NCBI RefSeq assembly: GCF_000275865.1
Contig: NZ_CM001555.1
Span: 2,382,967-2,446,966, forward strand
Reading direction: 5' to 3'
Source of the DNA: Methanofollis liminatans DSM 4140
Lineage (GTDB): Archaea > Halobacteriota > Methanomicrobia > Methanomicrobiales > Methanofollaceae
Length of the DNA stretch: 64,000 bases
Part shown: piece after piece, positions 54,801-61,959 of the stretch
Layout: every line of letters starts with the position of its first letter
Numbering within the stretch: the stretch's first letter is position 1
Position numbers and translations under genes: made by a program
The notes under the pieces: generated by a model
Databases searched by the model: none
Seen by the model: the letters and a program-made list of their open reading frames with translations, nothing else
What the model was told of the DNA's origin: nothing

Positions 54801-56321
54801 AACGGTGGGATACCCGATAAAATTGGTGACAGGTGGTGGCTGGGTTACGATAATCTGACCACTATATACATATATATCACTCAGATTATCACGACCGACC
54901 CATAATGACACAATATACCAATCAGGTATCATGAAAGTGTAGTTCAGGTTCTGCTCGTCAGTTGTGTACGACCATTCGGGATCATCATAGCGTGCCAGGC
55001 TCCACTCCCATGTGTCGGGGGGTGCAAGACCACCGGTGGAGGTGTCAGTAAACTGTACGGTAAGGGGGGCAGCACCCTCGGTGGTGTTCATGGTGAAGTT
55101 CGCTTTGACCCAGTCAAGGACGGTTATGTAACCATTTTTCGTTGTTGTGTTACTGCTGATTTCGTTCTCAACAGTTAGTGACACATTGTAGACGCCGGGT
55201 ACGGTATAGATGGAGAATGGATGCTGTTCTTCTGAAAAATTGCCATCCCCAAAGTCCCATGACCATGAAGTGGGCGACCCACGGGATATATCAGTAAAAT
55301 TCACCCTAAGAGGGAAATCCCCTTCTGTTGGCTCTCCGGTGAAGTTGGCAAACGGAAGCGATGAGAACTTCTGGATGCGGTGATAATCCCTCTGTGCCTC
55401 GCCGTCTGCCACATAGACATATCCGCCGCTATCCACTGCAACGCCCTTTGGATACTGAAACTCCCCATCTCCTGAGCCACGGTATCCCCATTTGGTGATG
55501 AAGGTACCGTTAGAATCAAATTTCTGGACACGGTACAGCAGGCCGGATCCCGTATAATATTGCCCTTCCGCAACGAAGAGATTGCCCTGATCGTCTACCG
55601 CAGCACCGCTTGGTGGGTAGGTAAACTGGCCGTTGCCCATGCCTTCCGAACCCCATTTGGTGATGAAGGTGCCATTCGCATCAAACTTCTGAATACGATA
55701 ATTCTCATCACCAACATACACACTGTCATTCTTTCCTATTGCAATAGCCATGGGAAATCTGAACTGTCCATCGCCTGCACCCTGATTTCCCCATTGTGTA
55801 ACGAAGGTGCCTGTAGAATCAAACTTCTGGACACGATGATTGACGGTATCTGTCACATAGATATTGCTGGCATTGTCCACCGCAATGCCCCCGGGACTCT
55901 CGAACTGGCCTTCACCTGAACCCTTGGTACCCCATGTGGCAATGTAGGTGCCATCTCCATCGAACTTCTGGACGCGGTTATTTGTCTGTTCCACGACATA
56001 GACATAGCCTTCACCATCCACTGCGACGCCCCTGGGATACGAAAATTGACCGGCGCCGGTGCCCGGGGCACCCCATTTTGTGATAAAATCACCGGTGTTG
56101 CTGAATTTTTGTATCCTGTTATTTCCCGGATCTGCTACATAGACATCGCCTCCGGGATCCACCGCAATTCCCTCCGGCCTGATAAACTGCGCGTCGCCAG
56201 AGCCATATGAGCCCCATTTTGTGACAAATTCATATGATTCAGCGGCCTGCACCCCGGCGATGATATAGGTGCAGAGGATAAGCACTGTAAAGATATTTAC
56301 CATAGATCTCTTTCTCATCAT
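48852..56321 (-). CDS. Giant secreted NHL-propeller/PKD/dockerin surface protein
   Basis: 2,489 residues. Signal peptide 1-26. Rough order: NHL block 1 (30-325, 6 blades), PKD 1-8 (327-1016), NHL block 2 (1020-1300, 6 blades), PKD 9, NHL block 3 (1385-1990, 12 blades), PKD 10, a unique domain of about 250 residues (2080-2345), PKD 11, and a dockerin-like end with GDANNDGEVNQADTLRVL. Blades repeat GDGEF-P-GIAVD-GNVYVAD-NNRIQKFD; PKD domains repeat APLTVQFTDLSTG and WFWEFGDG. Many N-x-S/T sites are seen, often NGT in the blade strand. No C-terminal membrane anchor or PGF signal. Likely a cell-surface or extracellular adhesion protein; partner unknown. Confidence 0.9.
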   Translation of the reverse strand: MMRKRSMVNIFTVLILCTYIIAGVQAAESYEFVTKWGSYGSGDAQFIRPEGIAVDPGGDVYVADPGNNRIQKFSNTGDFITKWGAPGTGAGQFSYPRGVAVDGEGYVYVVEQTNNRVQKFDGDGTYIATWGTKGSGEGQFESPGGIAVDNASNIYVTDTVNHRVQKFDSTGTFVTQWGNQGAGDGQFRFPMAIAIGKNDSVYVGDENYRIQKFDANGTFITKWGSEGMGNGQFTYPPSGAAVDDQGNLFVAEGQYYTGSGLLYRVQKFDSNGTFITKWGYRGSGDGEFQYPKGVAVDSGGYVYVADGEAQRDYHRIQKFSSLPFANFTGEPTEGDFPLRVNFTDISRGSPTSWSWDFGDGNFSEEQHPFSIYTVPGVYNVSLTVENEISSNTTTKNGYITVLDWVKANFTMNTTEGAAPLTVQFTDTSTGGLAPPDTWEWSLARYDDPEWSYTTDEQNLNYTFMIPDWYIVSLWVGRDNLSDIYVYSGQIIVTQPPPVTNFIGYPTVGSAPLTVRFNDTSAGNATQWFWDFGDGNTSTLQHPTKTYEIPGLYTISLNATNDGGSNSSTKESYINVTNFPVIPVSDFIGTPTSGRKPLAVQFTDLSTGGPTEWFWEFGDGTTSTERTPQKTYTTVGTYTVSLNATNVDGSSTKIQESYISVTDTPTPPVANFTGTPANGTAPLTVQFNDTSTGVPTEWFWEFGDGTNSTSQNPQKTYTTLGTYTVSLSATNADGSSTKTRENYITVTDDPVSPVANFTGTPTTGRAPLTVQYTDLSTGEPTEWFWQFGDGTNSIEQNPLKTYTTLGTYTVSLNATNADGSSTKTRENYITVTDDPVPPVANFTGTPTNGTAPLTVQFTDLSTGGPAQWLWDFGDGTNSTDQNPQKTYTTAGTYTVSLNATNADGSSTKTRENYITVTDEPASPGANFSGTPKIGIAPLTVQFTDLSTREPTQWFWEFGDGTNSTDQNPKKTYTTIGTYTVSLNATNAQGSSTVTKVNYINATDVPTPANFRFISEWGSRGTADGEFTYPDGIVRDTAGNIYVVDYGNDRIQKFNRTGSFITKWGSSGYSEDGEFNMPHGIAVDSDSNVYVTDTWNSRIQKFDSTGTFIAKWGSYGTGDGQFDFPQGITIDADGSIYVADNANQRIQKFDSNGTFITKWGSGGTGDGEFDRPHGIVVDADGNVFVSDAGNNNIQKFTSTGTFITKWGTAGSGDGQFNVPRGIAVDSRGNVFVADSLNHRIQIFDTNGTFLTEFGSYGTGEGEFNEPWDTLVDNAGNVYVTDARNHRIQIFEPIPEGMPFTSFTALPTAGTAPLTVTFTDESTGEPTEWQWTFGDGTISHEQNPKKTYMIPGFYTVSLTATNAVGSDTNTKNDYITVSPLAEDYEFVMKWGSYGDGRLLGPMGIGVDAAGNVCVADSNNLRIQKFDRNGTFSTKWGSPGSGDGEFGCDYDSYSENGPHGVVMDAAGNVYVADLYNNRIQKFDANGTFITKWGSYGSGDGEFSDPRGITVDSAGYLYVSDYWNNRIQKFDSSGTFITKFVFSQGSGDGQFGLGPDSVAVDRAGNLYVTDPINSRIQKFDNSGTFIAAWGSYGAGIGQFRSPTGIAVDADSNVYVADSLNNRIQKFSSTGTFLTSWGLRGTGDGEFEEPRGIVVDAESHVYVTDHYNNRIQKFDSSGTFITTWGSEPPGDSEFSYPKGVAVDDAGNVYVADTNNHRIQKFDANGTFITTWGHEESPSLPGELPVIEANGNFSFPKGVAIDGEGFVYVADSGNNRIQKFDANGTFITKWGGWPVGYGDGQFSGLRGIAVDEDGFIYVADAEEYVIARIQKFDSNGTFITKWGSYGTGAGEFMDPQGVATDPFGNVYVTDGYGGRIQKFDISGTFIATWVSDDKGVGQLLSPSCIATDDAGNVYVTSFDLYTASSDIRKFTGNGIFITTWGVSGSGDGEFSGLLGVAVNGDGLVYAADEYNNRIQVFRSYTPATPPVAAFIANVTSGSAPLAVQFTDTSTGNPASWVWNFGDGNTSTVQNPSHIYTMEGTFNVSLNVSNAGGSDTITKVHLITISAPVPEARFDLNRNFAASTENDTFVPGAYPSFQTYRLHAENLDEKVYLGNLTYVAGVANITSVEYDDYATWNSTYAEWNFPSEYVIGPQSAFDTRADTSFAEFRSFTHTLTRNCSQVTFTAPGIQETNITLVLDDLDFESVFVGFASAKDHNMTTEIINSSFMTNAPLSTPLLTDGSYHLKLDKSALVIGTEYYFRFDTTIIPNGTAVMHKPIAYVWEGQNNGSADLGVTNKAEIPASMLPADASEFSVQTNTSCNWGVVWQDNLLSILKGMSIRVTLPAAANFTAEPLQGYTPLTVQFTDTSTGNVTSWFWNFGDGANSTEQNPVHVYTAPGSYSVALSINGGEDTFTDPGYIRVTSGVLLGDANNDGEVNQADTLRVLKEVVGLLDPPEKNTDDFERTDVHWNGAVEVGDAMFIAQYNVGLRDAWFRVIE
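53300..54590 (-). repeat. Tandem near-identical PKD-coding units
   Basis: PKD domains 4-8 are encoded by five consecutive units of about 255 bases with long identical stretches, for example those coding TYTVSLNATNADGSSTKTRENY. High identity suggests recent unequal recombination and possible length variation between strains. Confidence 0.7.
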
Positions 56322-56646
56322 AATCGATTGCCTCTCTGAAATAGTGTTAGAAGATGTATGTTCGGACCGGACAGAAACGGATGAAGCATATTAAATATAT
56401 TTTATCAAGGTATATCAAAATTTATAATTTCGTATCGCTTTGTAAAAGGCGACAATCTTATTACTATGAGTACAATAGCCAAAGAACAAGGAATGAGACT
56501 GTAAATGCCCATTAAAACAATTCAGATGGTGTAAATCATTCCTCCTGCATTCCCGGTAACCCATAACGTGTTCAAAAATTTCTCGTCCCATCATCTTTAA
56601 AATCTCAAATCGCTCTTCTCCATCGAAGCGAAAGTTTTTTTATTAT
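56322..56646. other. AT-rich upstream region of the giant gene
   Basis: About 325 bases, clearly richer in A+T than the core genome. It must hold the promoter of the giant minus-strand gene (TATA-like TTTAATATGC and ATATATTTAAT words near 56385-56402 on that strand). No other gene seen. Confidence 0.4.
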
Positions 56647-56679
56647 CGTTATGTGTCATATACGACCCATAACGGGGAG
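56647..56679. repeat. Hairpin resembling an insertion-sequence end, left copy
   Basis: Imperfect palindrome built on CGTTATG...CATAACG (56648-56675), just upstream of a transposase fragment. A similar hairpin lies at 57301-57334, sharing ATCGTTATGTGT, a central GAC, TAACG and GCAAA in the same order. Confidence 0.45.
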
Positions 56680-56689
56680 CAAACCCACG

Positions 56690-56880
56690 GTGGCTGCAAT
56701 TGTCTATCAAACAGATAAGCGATCCGGGATCACCTATGCCTATCAATCTGTATCATACCGGGATAAGGAGAAGAAACAATCTCGTGCCCGGCGAACCCTG
56801 ATCGGTCGAGTCGATAAAGAGTCAGGAGAGATCCTCACCCTCCGAACCACCGTTTCCCCGACCCGAAGGAGCGCTTTTCA
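56690..56880 (+). pseudogene. Truncated transposase, N-terminal fragment
   Basis: From GTG at 56690 about 63 codons read AAIVYQTDKRSGITYAY, KEKKQSRARRTLIGRVDKE, and SGEI, the start of an IS1634/IS4-like transposase common in methanogens. After about 56880 the frame runs into the antisense of the next gene and loses similarity. The catalytic domain is missing, so it cannot transpose by itself. Confidence 0.6.
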
Positions 56881-57192
56881 GGCGGGGAGCTTCGTCTCGA
56901 TGATCCCTTCGATGAAATCGGTTCCGGCATATCCTGCTGCAATCAGGCCCAGGAGAAACTCACGATCGATCTCCATTCCGACCAGGAATACAGCGGCGAA
57001 GCTGCCCGCGATTGCACCGATTACAAGACTGAAGAGGAGTCGATTCAGATCGAACCATTCCTTCATCTCTTCGTTCTTCATCGCTGCCTGATCCGATCTC
57101 TTCTTGATTCCGACAACTGCCCTGGTCCCCTGTCCGACTGCACCCAGTAGGGCACCCAGAACCACATACAGCACTGCGGTAGTAACATCCAT
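56878..57192 (-). CDS. Small two-helix membrane protein
   Basis: 104 residues with two hydrophobic segments: about 5-25 (TAVLYVVLGALLGAVGQG) and 52-72 (LLFSLVIGAIAGSFAAVFLVG), and a polar linker rich in Lys/Glu between them. The second half with GLIAAGYAGTDFIEGI resembles small holin-like or phage-associated membrane proteins. No family is certain. It sits between the transposase remnant and the right-hand hairpin, which hints at cargo or at insertion next to it. Confidence 0.5.
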   Translation of the reverse strand: MDVTTAVLYVVLGALLGAVGQGTRAVVGIKKRSDQAAMKNEEMKEWFDLNRLLFSLVIGAIAGSFAAVFLVGMEIDREFLLGLIAAGYAGTDFIEGIIETKLPA

Positions 57193-57610
57193 GTACCCTG
57201 TATTCCCGGAGACACGTAACGATGAGGAGAAAAATGGGGCACAATATTCGTTTTATTGCAATTTAGTTGATATATTTTCGGTATTTTGGAAATGCCCAAT
57301 ATCGTTATGTGTTGTACTTGACACCTAACGAGCGCAAATATATCCATCAATGAAATTTGTCCCGTTTATAATTTAAGTCGAAATTCAGCCATTTTGAATA
57401 TGGCTCGTTATGAATTTGCGGGAATGTAGGATGTACATCACCCCGGATGAGTTCACGCCAGCATTATCCTAAAAATGTTATCACTCGCATTCGCTGATTC
57501 CACAGGGAGAGTCCTGGCGAAATCGGATGCAGAGCACCAGAGATCCATATCTCCGCCCCTAAGAGAAGACTTATCTGCTGCAACGGGAATCAGTCCGGCG
57601 GTGATGTTCT
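57193..57610. other. Intergenic region with right-hand hairpin
   Basis: Contains the second IS-end-like hairpin (57301-57334, CGTTATGTG...CACCTAACG). The rest is AT-rich to about 57480 and then returns to core-like composition. No gene supported. Confidence 0.4.
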
Positions 57611-58450
57611 GTGATTGTTGCGGTTTCAGACGTGCACCTGGGCCATAAGGACGAGGGAAAACAGGAGCGGTTTCTCGAGTTCCTGGACCGGTGCGATACC
57701 GGGGAGATCGACCACCTGGTACTGCTCGGCGACATCTTCGACTTCTGGCGGCGGAGCAACGGACTGATCTTCTTCTGCGGGGGGAGGAAGAAAGAAGATC
57801 CTCAGGAGCAGGCCACCGTGGAACGGCTGGTAAATACCAACTGCAAAATTCTCGCGAAACTCTCCGGGCTGCAGGTGAAGAATCTCCACTATGTCGTTGG
57901 GAACCACGACTACTACATCCACCGCCTGCAGAAGAGAAATCCGGCCACCTATCCGTTCCCTGTCTCAAAGACCCTGCGACTGGAGGACGACGGAAAGGGG
58001 TACTTCTTCACGCACGGCTACGACATGGACGTCTACGCCACGATGGAGTCTCTGATGAGCATCGACCAGTACGAAACATTGAGCGAGAGCCTTTGTTTCC
58101 TGACCGATAAATCGGGATGGCTTGCAGACCGCCTGTGGGGGGTATCGGAGGTCATCGAGGATCTGAAATACCGTATCAGATCGATGCAGAAGCCACCGGC
58201 CGAGAGAGAAACAGAGATGGATCTCATCACGCGGTTTGCGCAGTCCCGCGCCGCCCACCTCTTCCTCGGGATGCACCCGATGGACAGTCTCATCTACGGG
58301 CACACCCATGTCCCTGGCTGCAAAAAGATGGACTGCGGAGCCTATGTGGCAAACACGGGGTGCTGGAGCGGGAGCGATCAGGGCTGGTATGTCAGGATAT
58401 CAGAGGGTACGGTGGAGGCGCTGAATTTCAAAGGAGAAAATGTTGTTTAA
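57611..58450 (+). CDS. Calcineurin-like metallophosphoesterase (LpxH-like)
   Basis: 279 residues from a GTG at 57611. Two-metal phosphoesterase motifs are complete: VSDVHLGH (residues 5-12), LLGDIFDFW near 38, VVGNHDYY near 98, FTHGYDMD near 138, and GHTHVPG near 232. The D-x-H/GD-x2-D/GNHD/H/GHTH order is that of UDP-diacylglucosamine hydrolase-like enzymes; archaea have no lipid A, so the substrate must differ. A long helical insert (about 148-215) precedes GHTH. Soluble. Confidence 0.85.
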   Translation: MIVAVSDVHLGHKDEGKQERFLEFLDRCDTGEIDHLVLLGDIFDFWRRSNGLIFFCGGRKKEDPQEQATVERLVNTNCKILAKLSGLQVKNLHYVVGNHDYYIHRLQKRNPATYPFPVSKTLRLEDDGKGYFFTHGYDMDVYATMESLMSIDQYETLSESLCFLTDKSGWLADRLWGVSEVIEDLKYRIRSMQKPPAERETEMDLITRFAQSRAAHLFLGMHPMDSLIYGHTHVPGCKKMDCGAYVANTGCWSGSDQGWYVRISEGTVEALNFKGENVV

Positions 58451-58558
58451 CCGGGCTCCCCCACCAGCCGCCCGGCCCTTGTCGCAGACAGTGCAGCGCC
58501 CGAGATCGCTCGTCACCCCCACGTACCTGCTGTGGTCCGGCACGCTGGAGAGGGACAC
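58451..58558 (-). pseudogene. Possible truncated zinc-ribbon ORF
   Basis: A minus-strand frame from GTG at 58558 reads VSLSSVPDHSRYVGVTSD and LGRCTVCDKGRA, which looks like the first half of a small zinc-ribbon protein with one CxxC pair. The expected second pair is absent: the frame runs on into antisense of the metallophosphoesterase gene and ends near 58400. Low-confidence remnant. The TTGCAC cluster lies 18-56 bases upstream of its start. Confidence 0.3.
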
Positions 58559-58575
58559 CGGCCAGGTTTGTACTT

Positions 58576-58892
58576 TTGCACCGGGTTGCACCCCTTTGCA
58601 CTTGCCGGGTGCAACTAAACGGACACGCAATAAGACTTTGATTTGAAATCAAACCCCTTTCTCCCCAATCATCCCCGGATGTGCACTCAAATGCAGATCG
58701 CACACACACGCACCCACAGCCGCGGGATCATCAGGGGTGGCGTGTGCGTCCCAATTTCTGTGCAATATACTATTATGAGAGAGAGAATTCTCTCTCCTCT
58801 CTATAGAATATTCATTCCAACCTCGTTCCTCCGCTTTTGTAGTTTGCACTTTTCCAGTGCAACTCCGGTGCAAACGAGGTGCAAACGTGCAA
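58576..58892. promoter_or_regulatory. Ten TTGCAC/GTGCAA sites with a central palindrome
   Basis: TTGCAC at 58576, 58586, 58596 (10-base steps) and 58844; GTGCAA at 58609, 58760, 58857, 58868, 58879 and 58887. An 18-base perfect palindrome of GAGAGAGAA and its complement lies at 58779-58796, beside TATA-like words (AATATACTATTAT, CTATAGAATATT). The stretch is between the 3' ends of two convergent genes. It looks like a regulated promoter or protein-binding array for an unannotated transcript. Confidence 0.5.
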
Positions 58893-58993
58893 TCATCAGG
58901 CGGGTCGAGATCGATCCGGCTCCTACCCCCCCACTCCACCGGCGGTATGCTCCCGCGCACCGGGAAAAGAACATCTATGTATGAGATACCCCG

Positions 58994-59494
58994 TCACACC
59001 ACTTCGAGCACGTTCCCGACCACAGACTCCAGACCCTCACCCGAAGAGGCGACGGTGAGATCGGCATACCGCTCATAGAGCGGAACCCGCTCGTCGTACA
59101 TCCCGCGGAGGCTCTGGCCAGGGAGGAGGACGATCCCCCGGGTCGTAATGTTCTTGAGCCTCCGTTCCATCTCGTCGTACGAGATCTCCAGGTACACGAC
59201 CATCCCTCCGGCTTTCAGGTGCGCCATCGCAGCCTCGCTGCAGACCACGCTCCCGCCCGTCGCGATCACCGCATGCTCCGCGTGGAGGGAGAGGACCGTC
59301 TCCTCCTCGATCCGCCCGAACGCATCAGGCCCGTCCTCGTCGAGGATCGCCTGCAGCATCCTCCCGGTCCGCTCCTGGATCAGGATATCGGTATCGATGA
59401 ACCGCATACCGAGGGACTTTGCAAGGATGACGCCCACAGTGCTCTTCCCCGCACCGGGCATCCCGATGAGGATGATGTTTTTGTGGTGATGCAT
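58994..59494 (-). CDS. aroK: Bacterial-type shikimate kinase
   Basis: 166 residues. NMP-kinase fold. Walker A GMPGAGKST at residues 11-19, shikimate-binding FIDTDILIQERTGR near 32, GGSVV near 80, and the lid and adenine region with LPGQSLRGMYDERVPLYERYADL (about 124-148). Most archaea use a GHMP-family shikimate kinase, so this is the bacterial type, either acquired by transfer or a paralogue phosphorylating another substrate. Length fits AroK (160-175). Confidence 0.82.
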   Translation of the reverse strand: MHHHKNIILIGMPGAGKSTVGVILAKSLGMRFIDTDILIQERTGRMLQAILDEDGPDAFGRIEEETVLSLHAEHAVIATGGSVVCSEAAMAHLKAGGMVVYLEISYDEMERRLKNITTRGIVLLPGQSLRGMYDERVPLYERYADLTVASSGEGLESVVGNVLEVV

Positions 59495-59702
59495 ACCGCT
59501 CTCCCGTGACCCGATGGACAGAGGGGTCCTTTATTGGTACCTAGATGGGATTTCGGTGGAGATGAAGGTTGTTTGACAAAAGGTGCAACCGCCCGGTGTT
59601 ATCCCGGTCACACTCATAACCGGTAATGGATGTCGGGCGGCGTCACGACCCTGCAAAGCGGAAGTTATTTTACCCGCATCGAAGAACGGCGTTTGATCGA
59701 GC

Positions 59703-59933
59703 ATGAATGCGAAAGGAGTTGTTGGAGCACTTCTCGGCGCTTTTATAGGTTTTCTCGGCCTGTTGTGGTTTCTGCAGGGCACGGGAATTCTTCGGATGCG
59801 TCCGATATTATGCATCGCGAACTGCGAAGAGGTCGTCGGCCCATCCCTAACCTGGGCGGCGGTTGGAGCGGTTGCTCTCATCATCGGGGCCATCGTCGTT
59901 GCCGTCAGCGTGAGGCGCGGCGGAGCGCCCTGA
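59703..59933 (+). CDS. Small two-helix membrane protein
   Basis: 76 residues: hydrophobic segments at about 5-27 and 48-68, a short loop with ILCIANCEEVV between them containing two Cys, and a basic tail VSVRRGGAP. The positive-inside rule puts the C-terminus in the cytosol. Not recognised; the coding call rests on the clean two-helix layout. Confidence 0.5.
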   Translation: MNAKGVVGALLGAFIGFLGLLWFLQGTGILRMRPILCIANCEEVVGPSLTWAAVGAVALIIGAIVVAVSVRRGGAP

Positions 59934-60260
59934 GACGCAAGCGGATCGAAATATCGGGATGCAATAGAAAGGCCAGGATTTTAATTCTCGGTCATAGCCT
60001 GATGCTCCCGGCCGGTTCGAGGCATCTCATCCGGGTCTATAAACGAAGAGATCAGCGGGGCGAAGCGCCGGTCTCCTCCCCATGACGCCCACCTGTGGCG
60101 ATGCATACGTTGCGGCGGACCTGATGACCCGCTCCCAGGAGGAGGGAAACCGAATTCATACGCTCGGAACCATTATGCAACAGGATCGCCGTTCGGTTTT
60201 CCGCCGGAACCGTTGAATACCACGGAACCGGTTAAGTCACCCCTCGACCCATAATACCGC
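59934..60260. other. Intergenic stretch upstream of the methyltransferase
   Basis: No gene seen. A direct repeat GGAACCG-T-AA lies at 60206 and 60224 (18-base step), close to the next ATG, and might be an operator. Confidence 0.35.
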
Positions 60261-60851
60261 ATGGATATCTTCGACTCGGTCTACCGGAGCACGCCACCCT
60301 GGGACATCGGCCGCCCCCAGAAGGAGTTCGTCGAACTGGCCCGGGCAGGAGAGATCACGGGTTCCGTCCTGGACATCGGATGTGGAACGGGGGATCACGT
60401 CCTCTTTTTTGCAGGCGAGGGGCACGAGGTGCTCGGGATCGACACCGCCTCCCTGGCGATCCGAAAGGCCCGGGAGAAGGCTGCAAAAAGAGGACTCCAG
60501 GCGCAGTTTCTCGTCGGAAATGCACTGGAACTCTCCGTCCTCAACAGAACGTTCGATACCGTCATCGATTCGGGGCTCTTCCACACCCTCTCCGATGAAG
60601 ATCGGCCGGCCCTCGCGGAGAGCCTCGCGGCCGTCCTCGCACCCGGCGGGAGATACTTCCTGCTATGCTTCAACGAGCAGAACCCCGGCGAATACCCTCT
60701 GCCGAGGAGGATCACGCAAGATGAGATACGGGGTACCTTCCGGGACGGGTGGGTCATCAATTACATCAGGCCGGCGGTCTTTGAGAACAGCATCCGGGCC
60801 GACGGGCACCATGCCTGGCTTGCGTCGATATCGAGAACGATGCAGGGTTGA
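60261..60851 (+). CDS. Class I SAM-dependent methyltransferase
   Basis: 196 residues. SAM-binding motif I is VLDIGCGTGDHVLFFA (residues about 36-51), followed by the acidic post-I VLGIDTAS, and motif II FDTVIDSGLFHTL near 99. The N-terminal WDIGRPQKEFVEL is seen in TPMT/TehB-like small-molecule methyltransferases. Acceptor unknown; thiol or metalloid methylation is possible. Cytosolic. Confidence 0.8.
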   Translation: MDIFDSVYRSTPPWDIGRPQKEFVELARAGEITGSVLDIGCGTGDHVLFFAGEGHEVLGIDTASLAIRKAREKAAKRGLQAQFLVGNALELSVLNRTFDTVIDSGLFHTLSDEDRPALAESLAAVLAPGGRYFLLCFNEQNPGEYPLPRRITQDEIRGTFRDGWVINYIRPAVFENSIRADGHHAWLASISRTMQG

Positions 60852-60971
60852 CAGGGGCGGAACTGCTGGCGAACCTCCCTATTCTCCGCCCCTATTTTCC
60901 CCTGTAGCCGCACACGCTCGCCGGTGCCGGGGAAGAAAACCTATGTATGGGGGATATGCTTCTACTGTGAC

Positions 60972-61784
60972 ATGGAAGATCGGCCCCTAAAGGTCCTGGT
61001 CATCATGGGCAGCCCCCGCAGGGCAAATACCTACCACGCAGCCGAGCGGATCCGCGAGATCCTCCAGGAGAACGCACCCGTGGACTGGGAGTACGTCATG
61101 CTGCGGGACGCCGACCTGGAGCAGTGCCGCGGGTGCTACACCTGCTTCGAGCGGGGGGAGGAACACTGTCCGATCAAGGACGACGCCGCCCTCCTGGAAG
61201 AGAAGATGCACGACGCCGACGGGGTCGTCTTCGCCACCCCGGTCTACGGTCTCCAGGTCTCAGGATTGATGAAGGTTTTCATCGACCGCCATTCCTATAT
61301 CTTCCACCGCCCCCGCTTTTTCCGGCAGAAGGCACTCCTCCTCACCAGCGCCGGCGTGATGGGAAACAAGGAGGTGCTGGAGTACCTCGACACCGTGGCC
61401 CGCATCTGGGGCTTCGAGGTTGTTGCCCGGGCCGGGATCGTCTCCCACGCCAACATGGGCCCGCTCCCCGCCTACAGGGTGCGGGAGAACGAAGAGAAGT
61501 TGCAGGCGGCGGCGACGGCCTTTCTCGCCGCACTCCAGAGGGGGACGCGCTCAAAACCCGGACTCTTCGACGTGATGGCATTCCATATGATGAGGGCCAC
61601 TTTTGACGAACTGGGGGAACGCTCTCCTGCGGATCACGCCTACTGGACCGGGCAGGGGTGGCTCCGGAAGGGACGGCGCTACTTTGTGGATGTGCCGGTC
61701 AATCCGGTCTACCATGCCCTGGGCACGCTCGCGGAATGGTACATGCGGCGGCAGATCCGAAAGGACCTGCGGGAGATCGGTTGA
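60972..61784 (+). CDS. Iron-sulfur flavoprotein / NADPH-dependent FMN reductase-like
   Basis: 270 residues. The flavodoxin-like domain starts LKVLVIMGSPRRANTYHAAE with the FMN phosphate loop (residues about 6-25). A compact cluster CRGCYTCFERGEEHCP (C-x2-C-x2-C-x7-C) near residue 52 fits the 4Fe-4S site of Isf-type electron carriers. DGVVFATPVYGLQVSGLMKVFIDR follows in the FMN site. The C-terminal 90 residues are a helical extension not present in Isf. Start at 60972; the frame opens earlier at 60924. Confidence 0.82.
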   Translation: MEDRPLKVLVIMGSPRRANTYHAAERIREILQENAPVDWEYVMLRDADLEQCRGCYTCFERGEEHCPIKDDAALLEEKMHDADGVVFATPVYGLQVSGLMKVFIDRHSYIFHRPRFFRQKALLLTSAGVMGNKEVLEYLDTVARIWGFEVVARAGIVSHANMGPLPAYRVRENEEKLQAAATAFLAALQRGTRSKPGLFDVMAFHMMRATFDELGERSPADHAYWTGQGWLRKGRRYFVDVPVNPVYHALGTLAEWYMRRQIRKDLREIG

Positions 61785-61959
61785 ACCCGGACAGATGCAG
61801 AAAGATGAAAAGGCTTGCGATGATCACTCCGGAACGAGGCGCGGTATGAGCCATGGAACTCCTCGAAGAGGCAGGTTTCGCTCCATCGAGACCTTCCATT
61901 CTTAACGAGAATCGAATCGGCATGAAGACTAATCCAGATGGCAAACACAATTAGGAGTT

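Noticed and set aside
58643-58984. 113-codon plus-strand frame through the TTGCAC region
   Set aside because: Composition is Arg/Pro/His-rich with no fold; the repeats make it look like non-coding DNA.
61803-61956. Short broken frame beginning MKRLAMITPERGAV, stop, then AMELLEEAGFAPSRP
   Set aside because: Might be a gene remnant between the flavoprotein and hydrolase genes, but too short to identify.
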